Assembly: GCA_007376265.1 (NCBI GenBank)
Contig: VMFW01000007.1
Coordinates: 1-43,173 of the forward strand
DNA length: 43,173 nt
Direction of reading: 5' to 3'
Source of the DNA: Parcubacteria group bacterium Gr01-1014_20
GTDB lineage: Bacteria > Patescibacteriota > Minisyncoccia > UBA6257 > 2-01-FULL-56-20
Part shown: positions 21,650 through 29,079 of the stretch, piece by piece
Layout of the letters: every line of letters begins with the position of its first letter
Numbering within the stretch: the stretch's first letter is position 1
The notes under the pieces: generated by a model
What the model saw: the letters and a program-made list of their open reading frames with translations, nothing else
Database searches by the model: none
What the model was told of the DNA's origin: nothing
Position numbers and translations under genes: made by a program

Positions 21650-22855
21650 TTAATTTTTACCGTCGTTATTGAACTCGTCCCAGAAGGCTGGGTCAATATC
21701 GCCGTCGGCTTTGAAGAAATAAACGCCTTTAAGGTTGTATTTTTTGGCGAGGTTGATTTTGTCCTTCATTGAGGAGGCGTCGCTAAACGAAACTAATCGC
21801 ATGACGGCCGCGGGATTGGTTTGAGCAGCCAAAACGGCGGGCTTTGTGGACGAGATGGTAAAAGTAAGACCCTGGGAGACGGTGTAGGAGGTGCTCGTCA
21901 CATACACAAAACTTAACTCACCGGCGCTGTTTCGGGCTGAGGTGGCGCCGACTTTTTGGGCGAGCTCGATGGCTTTGGGGTACGTGGTTGCGCCCACTCG
22001 TTTGTAGGTGGTCACGCCGTCTTTCCAAGAAATTTCAAAAATATAGCCGTAGGTGGGGATGCCCAAAATCACTTTTTTAGCGCTGATAGTGGGGATGGTT
22101 TGGTTGATAACTTTTTCCACCCACTCGGGATCGGCCACTGGCATATAGAGATCCGAACCGCCTTTTTTGGCGTTAAGATCAAGGTCGATTCGGCCTTGGT
22201 CATAAGCCATAATCTTTACCTCATCACAAAATTCGTTGATCTTCGCGTAGTTGTTAGCGTAGGCTAAATCTTTCGGGATGACCCGAAATTGAGACGCCCT
22301 AGGAGTGCGGCCTTCGATGGTGCAGCTAAGTTTTTTGCCGAAGGCGTGCAGTTTGTAGGCAAGGCCCTCGATGAATAAAGAAAAATAGGGTTCGGTTTCG
22401 GCATCTTTATCTTCGTAGTCGATGTCGATGCCGTCGTAATTTTTAGTTTTGGCGAGGTTCGCGATGTTTGTGGCATGCTGGCGTCTCCGGGTGGTGTTCG
22501 ATAGGAGTTTGTGGATAGCGGTGCCGTCAAGCAAAGCGACACTTGGCACGATTTTGACTTTGATGGCCCGGACCACGTTTAGCCAATCGGGCCAGAAGCC
22601 ACTTTCCATTTTCATTTTGTCAATTAGCGTGCCGTCCGCGTTAACTTCGTATGAAAAAGGGCTGATGGCGGTAAATTTTGGCAAGCGAAGAGAGAGTTCC
22701 ATCGCACCCTCGGCTTTTTTCCAGAATGGAAGCCAGGCGCCATAAGTGAGCGGGGGATTGGTGGCGGCGAGGAGTGAGTCCGGAAGGATAAGGGCTGCAA
22801 GAATTAGGCCAAGAAGGATAAGCTTATAGGTTTTTTTTAGGTGTTTAGTAAACAT
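21650..22855 (-). CDS. Exported glycoside hydrolase family 18-like protein
   Basis: A signal peptide or anchor (ILLGLILAALILP, cleavage possibly at LLAAT) precedes a TIM-barrel domain. The GH18 signature DGIDIDYED is present, including the catalytic Glu of DxxDxDxE. Other GH18 positions are FSYEVNADG, KIVPSV, KIMAYDQG and GIPTYGY. Proteins of this type (YaaH/SleL-like and chitinase-like) cut beta-1,4 bonds of amino sugars, so cell-wall remodelling is likely. No LysM domain is seen. It forms a minus-strand pair with the HAD gene. Confidence 0.85.
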   Translation of the reverse strand: MFTKHLKKTYKLILLGLILAALILPDSLLAATNPPLTYGAWLPFWKKAEGAMELSLRLPKFTAISPFSYEVNADGTLIDKMKMESGFWPDWLNVVRAIKVKIVPSVALLDGTAIHKLLSNTTRRRQHATNIANLAKTKNYDGIDIDYEDKDAETEPYFSLFIEGLAYKLHAFGKKLSCTIEGRTPRASQFRVIPKDLAYANNYAKINEFCDEVKIMAYDQGRIDLDLNAKKGGSDLYMPVADPEWVEKVINQTIPTISAKKVILGIPTYGYIFEISWKDGVTTYKRVGATTYPKAIELAQKVGATSARNSAGELSFVYVTSTSYTVSQGLTFTISSTKPAVLAAQTNPAAVMRLVSFSDASSMKDKINLAKKYNLKGVYFFKADGDIDPAFWDEFNNDGKN

Positions 22856-22891
22856 AGATCAATGACCATATATTAACGTAAAAAAGCATTA

Positions 22892-22920
22892 TTGACAAGT
22901 GTATTTTTTTGTGATATAAT
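22892..22920 (+). promoter_or_regulatory. Consensus sigma-70 promoter
   Basis: TTGACA (22892-22897) and TATAAT (22915-22920) are 17 bases apart, with TGA directly before the -10. It drives the PQ-loop-like gene and is the best promoter in the window. Confidence 0.85.
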
Positions 22921-22949
22921 CCCGAAAGACCCTTGAAAGGAGGTGTGAC

Positions 22950-23561
22950 GTGGAGAAGGAAACGTTTGGTTTTCTTTCGGGAGCGATTGTGGTTGCGAGT
23001 ATCGTGCCTTATGCCGTGCGAGCCTATCAGGGAAAGGTTAAGCCCAACCCGATGACGTGGCTCTTGTGGACCATGATTGGTTTTTCGCTTTTGGTTACCT
23101 ATCGTGACTCGGGAGCGGAAGCGAATATCTGGCCGGCGGTGTTCGGTTTTACCAATCCGTTTTTGATCGTGGTCTTCCTCATCAAGAATCGCTCGCAGTG
23201 GAAGAAGTTCGAAAAGTTTGAGTACTTTTGTTTGTTTTTCGGACTGGTTTCACTTGCGATGTGGATTTACATGCGGGAAGAAAGAGCGTTCGTGCAGTAC
23301 GCGCTCTTTATGGCAATCGTAGCAGATGCATTTGCGGCGATTCCGACGATTGTTTTTGTCTGGCGGTTCCCGGCGGAAGAGAGGCCTTTCGCTTGGGGAA
23401 TGTACGCGGTTGGTTATGGCTTGGGAGTGTTCGCCATTTCCGAGCACACAGCCTCCAACTACATTCTGCCGATCTACATGTTCTTCGGTGCTCTCTCGAT
23501 TGCTCTACCGCAAGTGATTTACCGCTTGCGAAAGCGTTCACCTCTTACCGAGTGGATATGA
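22950..23561 (+). CDS. PQ-loop-like multi-spanning membrane protein
   Basis: The start is GTG at 22950, a few bases after AAAGGAGGTG. The 203-aa protein has about six or seven transmembrane segments. The segment VPYAVRAYQGKVKPNPMTWLLW resembles the first repeat of PQ-loop/SemiSWEET-like transporters (P at the end of one helix, then P..W.lW), and GALSIALPQVIYR could be the second PQ motif. This assignment is tentative and no substrate is proposed. It has its own consensus promoter and terminator, so it is likely well expressed. Confidence 0.68.
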   Translation: MEKETFGFLSGAIVVASIVPYAVRAYQGKVKPNPMTWLLWTMIGFSLLVTYRDSGAEANIWPAVFGFTNPFLIVVFLIKNRSQWKKFEKFEYFCLFFGLVSLAMWIYMREERAFVQYALFMAIVADAFAAIPTIVFVWRFPAEERPFAWGMYAVGYGLGVFAISEHTASNYILPIYMFFGALSIALPQVIYRLRKRSPLTEWI

Positions 23562-23592
23562 AGCCGTTCCGATTTTCTGGGGCGGCTTTTTT
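23561..23592 (+). terminator. Terminator of the PQ-loop-like gene
   Basis: AAGCCGTTCC pairs with GGGGCGGCTT (two G-T pairs) around GATTTTCT, followed by T residues. It begins in the stop codon. Confidence 0.8.
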
Positions 23593-23618
23593 AGTTTCAG
23601 TTTTTATGGATTTTAAGA

Positions 23619-23624
23619 TATGAT
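23619..23624 (+). promoter_or_regulatory. -10 promoter of the 280-aa gene, leaderless geometry
   Basis: TATGAT ends six bases before the ATG at 23631. Confidence 0.5.
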
Positions 23625-23630
23625 TACACT

Positions 23631-24473
23631 ATGAAAAAAGAGCAAAATTTAGCGGGAATTGATAGTTCTAGCGCTTGGGATGTGCCACCGCTTCGGGAAG
23701 CAGTGATTGACTCAGATGGTTCTGCGTGGGATAGGAAAACCGAAGAAATTATCGAGAAATACAAACGAATTATTGTTTTAAGGGGGGCGGGCTCTGTGAA
23801 TGGCATTGACAAAAAAGCTGCCGACGAGCTTTTGGAGAAAGATTTGCTTCCGAGGATAAAGCGCGAATTGGAATCTGGAGCGGTAGCGATTATGTTTGAT
23901 GGAGATTCGGATAGCCCTGATAAGCCAGACGTAGGATATATAATGGGACGCTTAAGGGATGAGCTGAGGCAGGAGTTGGATGACAGCGTATTGTTTGCAA
24001 CTGCCCAAAAGAAAAGCTGGTATTATCCGGCCGAACCGGGCACGAATTTGGCAAATACTCACGGACTTCAGTACGAAACCTACGTTTTTGAAGACGGGAA
24101 ATTCCCGGGTGAGCATAATAGGTTTACACAATCAGAAAGGCTCGTAAACGCCGACGGTTATGAGCAGTGGTATATTGGTGCTTCTGGCCCCATTGCTTCG
24201 GAACAGCTTCAAGACTACAATGCAAAAATTGAGGGTGATAAAAAACATCGGGTAGTAGTATTTCGTGCCCCGTTGAATGAAGCCCTAAGTGACGATATTG
24301 CGAAAAAACTTGAGGCGGCTAAGGTTTCTCAAGATCAAAGCAAAATTACGAAACTTGAAGGAGCGTTGGAGCAACGGAAACACAAGTATGGGGTGCCCTG
24401 GGATGATAGTGGTAACCCGATAGTGGATGCTAGTAAGTATCCCCACTTGGAGTTTGAGTTTGTGACTAAATAA
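23631..24473 (+). CDS. Hypothetical protein, 280 aa, alpha/beta
   Basis: No family is recognised. There is no signal peptide or membrane segment, so it is probably cytoplasmic. The pattern IIVLRGAGSVNGID, a helix, then GAVAIMFDGDSDSPDKPDVGYIMGRL resembles a Rossmann-like sheet with an Asp-rich loop that could bind metal or nucleotide. VLFATAQKKSW and RVVVFRAPLNEA could be later strands. It lies between two terminators as a single-gene unit, with a leaderless-type start. Confidence 0.7.
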   Translation: MKKEQNLAGIDSSSAWDVPPLREAVIDSDGSAWDRKTEEIIEKYKRIIVLRGAGSVNGIDKKAADELLEKDLLPRIKRELESGAVAIMFDGDSDSPDKPDVGYIMGRLRDELRQELDDSVLFATAQKKSWYYPAEPGTNLANTHGLQYETYVFEDGKFPGEHNRFTQSERLVNADGYEQWYIGASGPIASEQLQDYNAKIEGDKKHRVVVFRAPLNEALSDDIAKKLEAAKVSQDQSKITKLEGALEQRKHKYGVPWDDSGNPIVDASKYPHLEFEFVTK

Positions 24474-24492
24474 CCATTCGGTGATTGTATTT

Positions 24493-24512
24493 AAAAACCT
24501 CCTTGGGTTTTT
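24493..24512 (+). terminator. Hairpin after the 280-aa gene
   Basis: AAAAACC pairs with GGTTTTT around a short loop; the T arm doubles as the T run. Confidence 0.6.
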
Positions 24513-24584
24513 GCCAAAAGGAAGAGTTTTGTTTTTCTATTGAAAAAACAAGCAAATACAAGTAGATTTAGAAGGTTAAATTAT

Positions 24585-24655
24585 TGCCGGATCATCTAAT
24601 GGTAGGATAGCGGACTCTGAATCCGTTCATCTTGGTTCGAATCCAAGTCCGGCAG
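24585..24655 (+). tRNA. tRNA-Gln (anticodon CUG)
   Basis: The acceptor stem TGCCGGA pairs with TCCGGCA. The D arm contains AATGGTAG, the anticodon stem GCGGA/TCCGT encloses CTCTGAA with anticodon CTG, and the T stem CTTGG/CCAAG encloses TTCGAAT. The discriminator is G and no CCA is encoded. The track ORF that starts inside it is an extension of the Nudix gene. Confidence 0.95.
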
Positions 24656-24677
24656 CATTGCTCGCAAATCGGTGAAG

Positions 24678-24683
24678 TATACT
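24678..24683 (+). promoter_or_regulatory. -10 promoter of the Nudix gene, leaderless geometry
   Basis: TATACT ends eight bases before the ATG at 24692, just downstream of tRNA-Gln. Confidence 0.5.
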
Positions 24684-24691
24684 ATCAAGAT

Positions 24692-25111
24692 ATGGAAGAA
24701 GTTAAAAGTGGATTCTATCGGGTAAGTATTAAAGGGCTCATTCTTGATGAGACTGGTAAAAAGTTTGCCGTGATTCTTGAAGATAATGGCTTGTGGGAAT
24801 TGCCTGGCGGGGGACTGGATTGGGGAGAATCGATCGAGACGTGCCTGAAACGGGAAATTTACGAAGAGATGGGCTTGGAGGTGACGGAGGTTAACCCAAC
24901 GCCGTTATACTACCTAACCGGCCAAAACATGAAAGGCCGGTGGACTTTTAATTTAGTGTTTGAGACAAGGGTGAAGGACTTTAACTTTACTCCTTCGGAA
25001 GAGTGCCGCGAGTTGAGGTTCATATCGCCAGAGGAGGTGGATTCCATTAACGCTTTTAGAACAGTTAAGGAGCTGGCGGTGTTGTTTGGGAATAGAGGTA
25101 AGCATGAATAA
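24692..25111 (+). CDS. Nudix hydrolase
   Basis: The start is ATG at 24692, not the track start at 24632, which lies inside tRNA-Gln. The 139-aa protein is a single Nudix domain. The Nudix box is complete, from GGGLDWGESIETCLKREIYEEMGL (G-x5-E-x7-REUxEExGU). Members cleave nucleoside diphosphates linked to another group, and specificity cannot be read from this sequence. The last codons overlap the next start by eight bases (ATGAATAA), implying translational coupling with the HAD gene. Confidence 0.88.
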   Translation: MEEVKSGFYRVSIKGLILDETGKKFAVILEDNGLWELPGGGLDWGESIETCLKREIYEEMGLEVTEVNPTPLYYLTGQNMKGRWTFNLVFETRVKDFNFTPSEECRELRFISPEEVDSINAFRTVKELAVLFGNRGKHE

Positions 25112-25751
25112 AATGGAAATAGACAAAACCAATCAAGAAAAAAGATTTAAGGCGGTGGTGTTTGATTTTGGCGGGGTGATTGAGATTAATGATGGGGAAG
25201 ACATTTTAAGTTCGGTGGCCGGGATGCTTGGTTTGTCGATCGAGCAGTTGAAGAAAACTTACTTTGAACACAACCACCTTTCGAATGTGAAGAATATGAA
25301 CTGGGTGGATATGCTCATGGAGGTGGTAAGGGAGTTTGATAAAACTAAAGAGACCGAGGACAAGGTGAGAGAAGCAGTGAGAGACCATATGGCGAAGGGC
25401 ACGACTAATACCGAGCTTTTGTCTTTCCTCCCGAAACTTCGGAGTAGGGGCTTTAAGACGGCAATTTTTAGCAACAACACTTCCGAGCTTAGAGATAAGT
25501 TGGCCGAGATGGGGATAGTTGAAATGTTTGATGAGGTCGTGGTTTCAGCCGAGATCGGTTTTCAAAAACCCCACAAGGCGGCGTTTGATGTTTTGTTTGA
25601 AAAGTTGGGGTTGACTCCCCAAGAAGTGATTTTTATAGATGATTCAGCGAAAAGCTTGGAGAAGGCGGCGGAGATCGGTTACTTTCCGATTCGTTTTGAA
25701 AGTAATGAGCAACTTAAGAGTGAGTTTAAAAAGCTTGGGATTTTTGTGTAG
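25104..25751 (+). CDS. HAD-superfamily hydrolase, subfamily IA
   Basis: The start is ATG at 25104, with GAGGT upstream; the track start at 25086 is an extension. Motif I is FDFGGVIE (second Asp replaced by Gly, as in many IA members of the DFGGV type), motif II FSNN, motif III in FQKPHKAAF and motif IV FIDDS. A helical cap domain lies between motifs I and II. Substrates in this group are small phosphate esters. The ddl start directly follows its stop codon. Confidence 0.87.
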   Translation: MNKMEIDKTNQEKRFKAVVFDFGGVIEINDGEDILSSVAGMLGLSIEQLKKTYFEHNHLSNVKNMNWVDMLMEVVREFDKTKETEDKVREAVRDHMAKGTTNTELLSFLPKLRSRGFKTAIFSNNTSELRDKLAEMGIVEMFDEVVVSAEIGFQKPHKAAFDVLFEKLGLTPQEVIFIDDSAKSLEKAAEIGYFPIRFESNEQLKSEFKKLGIFV

Positions 25752-26849
25752 ATGAAAAAAAATAAAATTAGAGTTGGGATACTTTTTGGAGGTAAGTCAG
25801 CCGAACACGAAGTTTCTCTTCAGTCGGCAAAAAATGTTGTTGACGCAATTGATAAGGAAAAATATGAAGTGGTTTTGATCGGGATTGATAAGTTTGGAAA
25901 GTGGCTTCTTCCAAACAAAGCCCAGTTTCTTTTAAACGCAAGTGACCCTAAGCTCATAAAACTAAATAAAGAAAATGTGGAAAGCGTGGCGCTCGTGCCG
26001 CAGAGCGGTGGGGAGCTAACTAATCTATCGAGTGAGGGAACGGTGGCCGGAGTGGATGTGGTTTTTCCGATTTTACACGGTCCCTTTGGAGAAGATGGTA
26101 CGGTTCAGGGTTTGCTTAAACTAGCGGGGGTGCCATTTGTTGGCGCTGGCGTGCTTGGTTCAGCGGTCGGAATGGATAAGGATGTAATGAAGCGACTTTT
26201 GCGTGACGCCGGTCTTCCAATTGCAAACTTTCTTGTTTTCAAACAAGGAGATAACTTGGACTTTGAGGAGGTATCAATTAAACTCGGGCTGCCCTTTTTT
26301 GTGAAGCCGGCGAATTTGGGTTCATCAGTGGGCATTAGCAAGGTGCGGAATCGGGAAGATTTTAGAAAAGCGATTGACGAGGCATTTCAGTATGATATTA
26401 AGATTGTTATTGAAGAGTTCGTGGATGGTCGAGAACTTGAGTGCGCGGTGCTTGGAAACGAGAAGCCGATGGCTTCGGGAGTGGGAGAGATAATCCCAAA
26501 CCATGAGTTTTATTCCTATGAAGCTAAATATGTTGATGAAAATGGGGCACGGTTGGAAGTGCCGGCAAAAATTCCTTCGGAAATTAACGAGCGGGTGCAT
26601 GAGCTCGCCGTAAAGAGTTTCAGGGTTTTGGAATGCGAGGGGTTGGGCCGGGTGGATTTTTTCCTGAAAAAGGATGGCGATTTGGTGGTTAGTGAAATTA
26701 ACACAATCCCGGGTTTTACTAAGATCAGCATGTACCCGCGACTATGGGAGGCGAGTGGCGTTTCCTATACAGAGCTCATTAGCAGTTTGATTGAGCTGGC
26801 TATTGAACGGTTTCAAAGGGAGCAAAAGTTGAGGTTTTCGAATGGCTAG
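25752..26849 (+). CDS. ddl: D-alanine--D-alanine ligase
   Basis: ATP-grasp ligase that makes the D-Ala-D-Ala dipeptide of peptidoglycan. Family motifs are GGKSAEHEVSLQSA, FPILHGPFGEDG, MDKDVMKRLL, KPANLGSSVGI, EEFVDGRELECAV and SEINTIPGFT. Length (365 aa) is normal. The ATG directly follows the TAG of the HAD gene, so the Nudix-HAD-ddl set looks like one operon. Its presence implies that the cell makes its own peptidoglycan precursor. Confidence 0.94.
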   Translation: MKKNKIRVGILFGGKSAEHEVSLQSAKNVVDAIDKEKYEVVLIGIDKFGKWLLPNKAQFLLNASDPKLIKLNKENVESVALVPQSGGELTNLSSEGTVAGVDVVFPILHGPFGEDGTVQGLLKLAGVPFVGAGVLGSAVGMDKDVMKRLLRDAGLPIANFLVFKQGDNLDFEEVSIKLGLPFFVKPANLGSSVGISKVRNREDFRKAIDEAFQYDIKIVIEEFVDGRELECAVLGNEKPMASGVGEIIPNHEFYSYEAKYVDENGARLEVPAKIPSEINERVHELAVKSFRVLECEGLGRVDFFLKKDGDLVVSEINTIPGFTKISMYPRLWEASGVSYTELISSLIELAIERFQREQKLRFSNG

Positions 26850-26914
26850 GGCGGTTTGGCGCAATGATAAAACCGACTTGCGTTTATGGTGGGTGAGTTT
26901 TAGTATCTAGGAGA

Positions 26915-27196
26915 ATGGAAATAGATTCATCGGAATTGGAAAAATACGTCAGGTCTTCAGTTGTTGCGATAAGTAACGGTGTTAGGGGTACTGACTTTAA
27001 GGTAATCAAGCCAATACTTTTTGATTTGGCAGTCATCAACACGATAGAGGGGGCTGGGGAGTTTAAGATTTTTATTGCGAAAGCTGATGGCAGGTTAAAA
27101 TCAGATGAGACTAGCCGTATAAGATTTGAGGTACAACCTATTTCAGAGGTCCGCCCGTATAAACCCAGTCGCCCCAAAGAAAACCCTGCCCTATAA
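26915..27196 (+). CDS. Trypco2-like small protein
   Basis: This 93-aa protein starts at ATG 26915 with TAGGAGA close upstream. The layout is a short N-terminal helix (SSELEKYVRSSVVAISNGV), then strands: FKVIKPILFDLAVINTIEG, FKIFIAK and IRFEVQPI. It resembles the trypsin-co-occurring domain 2 (Trypco2), a small domain linked to prokaryotic conflict systems in comparative work. The match is from pattern memory and modest. It sits directly before an MltR-like gene. Confidence 0.55.
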   Translation: MEIDSSELEKYVRSSVVAISNGVRGTDFKVIKPILFDLAVINTIEGAGEFKIFIAKADGRLKSDETSRIRFEVQPISEVRPYKPSRPKENPAL

Positions 27197-27200
27197 ATTT

Positions 27201-27788
27201 ATGGAAGACGTCAAAAAGCAAGACAAGCGTAGTTTGCCTGTATATTGGTCTGATTTCCTTATGGAGGAATTTTCCAAAGAGACAGATCGTGCCGCTGTAA
27301 TTCTAACAGTTTCGCTATTTGAAAATGCCCTATCTTCTTTGCTGAAAGCGTATTTAGCCCCAATAAATAGCAGTAGTGACGAGTTATTTGATGGGCCGAC
27401 GGCGCCGTTATCTGAATTTAGTTCAAAAATTCAGATATCATATAGGCTAGGACTGATCAGTCAGAAATTTGCTCAAGATCTCCATGTGATTAGAAAAATT
27501 CGGAATGAGTTTGCGCATAATGTGCACGGCTCGAGCTTGAAGGAGGGAAGAGTTAAGGATCTTTTAACTAATCTTGTTTGTTCTTCTGATATTGTTAAAA
27601 ATGAAAGGACTAATGGTAATAGTGTTTACCCAAAAGGACCGCGAGGAGAGTTTTTAACCGTGGCAAATATAGCGCTTTTTTATTTGAATCAGCAGGTTGA
27701 AGGTATATCTACTAGGCAGATTCGAGAGAAAGAAATCGAGTGGATATATTTTTGGAAACCAGAAAAACAGGAGAAGAAGACTGGTTAG
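27201..27788 (+). CDS. MltR-like / helical RNxFAH family protein
   Basis: The start is ATG at 27201, five bases after the Trypco2-like stop; the track start at 27126 overlaps that gene. The 195-aa protein shows RAAVILTVSLFENALSSLLK, then LFDGPTAPLSEFSSKIQISYRLGLI, then the motif IRKIRNEFAHN. This order matches the mannitol-repressor-like (MltR) family. The R-x4-H-like RNEFAH motif is also reminiscent of HEPN-type helical domains. No mannitol genes are near, so a repressor role for mannitol is unlikely here. A conflict or RNA-linked role is possible. Confidence 0.65.
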   Translation: MEDVKKQDKRSLPVYWSDFLMEEFSKETDRAAVILTVSLFENALSSLLKAYLAPINSSSDELFDGPTAPLSEFSSKIQISYRLGLISQKFAQDLHVIRKIRNEFAHNVHGSSLKEGRVKDLLTNLVCSSDIVKNERTNGNSVYPKGPRGEFLTVANIALFYLNQQVEGISTRQIREKEIEWIYFWKPEKQEKKTG

Positions 27789-27812
27789 CTCGGATTAAGA
27801 TACTTTTTTTTC

Positions 27813-28052
27813 TTGTACTACCTTTATATAATTCAATGCGAAGATGGGAATTTATACACCGGCATCACCACAGACGTTCGGAGGAGGTTTTTAGAACACA
27901 AAAAAGGTTTGGGCGGGCACTACACGCGAGCCCATAAGGTGAAGAAAGTTCTTTATGCCGAAAAAGTTGGCACGCGAAGCCAGGCTTTGAAGCGCGAGGC
28001 CGAGATTAAGAGCTGGCGTCGCGAGAAGAAACTGGGATTAACTAGAAAATGA
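27813..28052 (+). CDS. GIY-YIG endonuclease domain protein (UPF0213/YhbQ-like)
   Basis: The 79-aa protein is a single GIY-YIG domain, starting LYYLYIIQCEDGNLYTGIT (the two catalytic Tyr positions), with the conserved Arg in DVRRRFLEHKKG and later HYTRAHK. The start is TTG at 27813; GATACT ends eight bases before it, the leaderless spacing seen elsewhere. Family members are small nucleases acting on DNA, often of unknown role. Confidence 0.85.
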   Translation: MYYLYIIQCEDGNLYTGITTDVRRRFLEHKKGLGGHYTRAHKVKKVLYAEKVGTRSQALKREAEIKSWRREKKLGLTRK

Positions 28053-28073
28053 AAAGCCAGATAGTATCGTTGT

Positions 28074-28103
28074 CCCCGTCCGTAGCCTTAGCGAAGGCTG
28101 GGG
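28074..28103 (+). repeat. GTCCGTAG repeat, copy B
   Basis: CCCCGTCCGTAG then AGCCTT-AGCG-AAGGCT (a perfect six-base hairpin) and GGGG. The core GTCCGTAG is at 28078-28085. It is the clearest of three related copies in the window and lies in the 119-base gap between convergent genes. Confidence 0.6.
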
Positions 28104-28171
28104 CGATGTGTCCAGGGAAAAAAACCACCGATCTATTTCTACGATGACATGCGTTCTTTTTAGCAATCACC

Positions 28172-28996
28172 CTAGAGCTTCAGTAAGTAGTGATTGGTGG
28201 GATGGTACACAAATCCGGCACTTCGATACAAATGGTTTGCTACCTCTCTATGTTGGCCACTCGTTAGTTCGATAACTTCTACGCCCTGTTTTTTAGCCCA
28301 GTGAATCAGCTCGTTTAATATGGCTCGCCCGATGCCCCGACCTCGGTGCTTTGTATCAACAACCATATCTTCGATGACGGCTTGCTTTCTCAAGAGTGTC
28401 TGCCGAACGAATATCCATCCCATGCCCACAAGTTTTTTCCTGCGACGAATGCTTACAATATGGCCATTCAGAATGGCGTGGTAGAGGGCGTATTCTCCTA
28501 CGTAAGCGGAGGGGTCGAGTTGTCGGACCAACCCCCGCAACTCTTCTATGTCAAACTTTCCAAATTGCGCTTTGATAAATCTGACGATGTTGCGATTTGA
28601 GTCGAAAGCTACTAAGCGAGGATCCAGCCTACTAATCGTAGTAAATTTGTAGGAGCCATTCTCGTTGTTTAGTTTTATATCTTTCTTCCCAATGTCCGCT
28701 AAAAACGCATGGCTCAATACTGCAAACTTCCGCTTCTGCCACGATGCCTCTCCGGGAAAAGTATTTACAAAGAGGAGGCGGGGCCGTACGCCGAGCTCCT
28801 CTTTTAACTCTCTTCGCATCGCCTCTTCCGGTTTTTCAAGCGATTCCATATAGCCGCCCGGCAGATCCCATTTGCCCTTGTGTGGCTCCTGACTTCTCCG
28901 AAGGAGTAAGAGCTTGCCGTTGCGGATGATTATTGCCGTTGCGGTGCATCGGGGATTGTTAAATTTACACAGCTCACATTCTATGGTTCGAGACAT
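28172..28996 (-). CDS. Nudix hydrolase - GNAT acetyltransferase fusion
   Basis: The start is ATG at 28996 (MSRTIECELC), 27 codons inside the track ORF, because TATAAT ends six bases before it. The 274-aa protein has an N-terminal Cys-rich motif (CELCKFNNPRC, a possible zinc site), a Nudix domain with a complete box (GGYMESLEKPEEAMRRELKEELGV), and a GNAT domain in the last ~110 residues (VVDTKHRGRGIGRAIL, the acetyl-CoA loop, then ANHLYRSAGF). Such a fusion could couple nucleotide hydrolysis and acetylation in one pathway. Substrates are unknown. Confidence 0.85.
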   Translation of the reverse strand: MSRTIECELCKFNNPRCTATAIIIRNGKLLLLRRSQEPHKGKWDLPGGYMESLEKPEEAMRRELKEELGVRPRLLFVNTFPGEASWQKRKFAVLSHAFLADIGKKDIKLNNENGSYKFTTISRLDPRLVAFDSNRNIVRFIKAQFGKFDIEELRGLVRQLDPSAYVGEYALYHAILNGHIVSIRRRKKLVGMGWIFVRQTLLRKQAVIEDMVVDTKHRGRGIGRAILNELIHWAKKQGVEVIELTSGQHREVANHLYRSAGFVYHPTNHYLLKL

Positions 28997-29002
28997 AATT
29001 CG

Positions 29003-29008
29003 ATTATA
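29003..29008 (-). promoter_or_regulatory. -10 promoter of the Nudix-GNAT gene, leaderless geometry
   Basis: On the minus strand TATAAT ends six bases before the ATG at 28996. Confidence 0.65.
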
Positions 29009-29047
29009 TCGTGTGAGACATTGTTTTCCAAATTTGCGGCTACCCGA

Positions 29048-29053
29048 TATAAT
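29048..29053 (+). promoter_or_regulatory. -10 promoter of the MBOAT operon
   Basis: TATAAT lies 26 bases before the ATG at 29080 and 40 bases from the divergent minus-strand -10. The leader contains GAGAGAGA, a possible weak ribosome binding site. Confidence 0.55.
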
Positions 29054-29079
29054 GTATTTTGCGAGAGAGAAAACCATCT

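Noticed and set aside
27201-27788. Mannitol operon repressor function for the MltR-like protein
   Set aside because: No mannitol transport or dehydrogenase genes nearby; only the fold-level match is kept.
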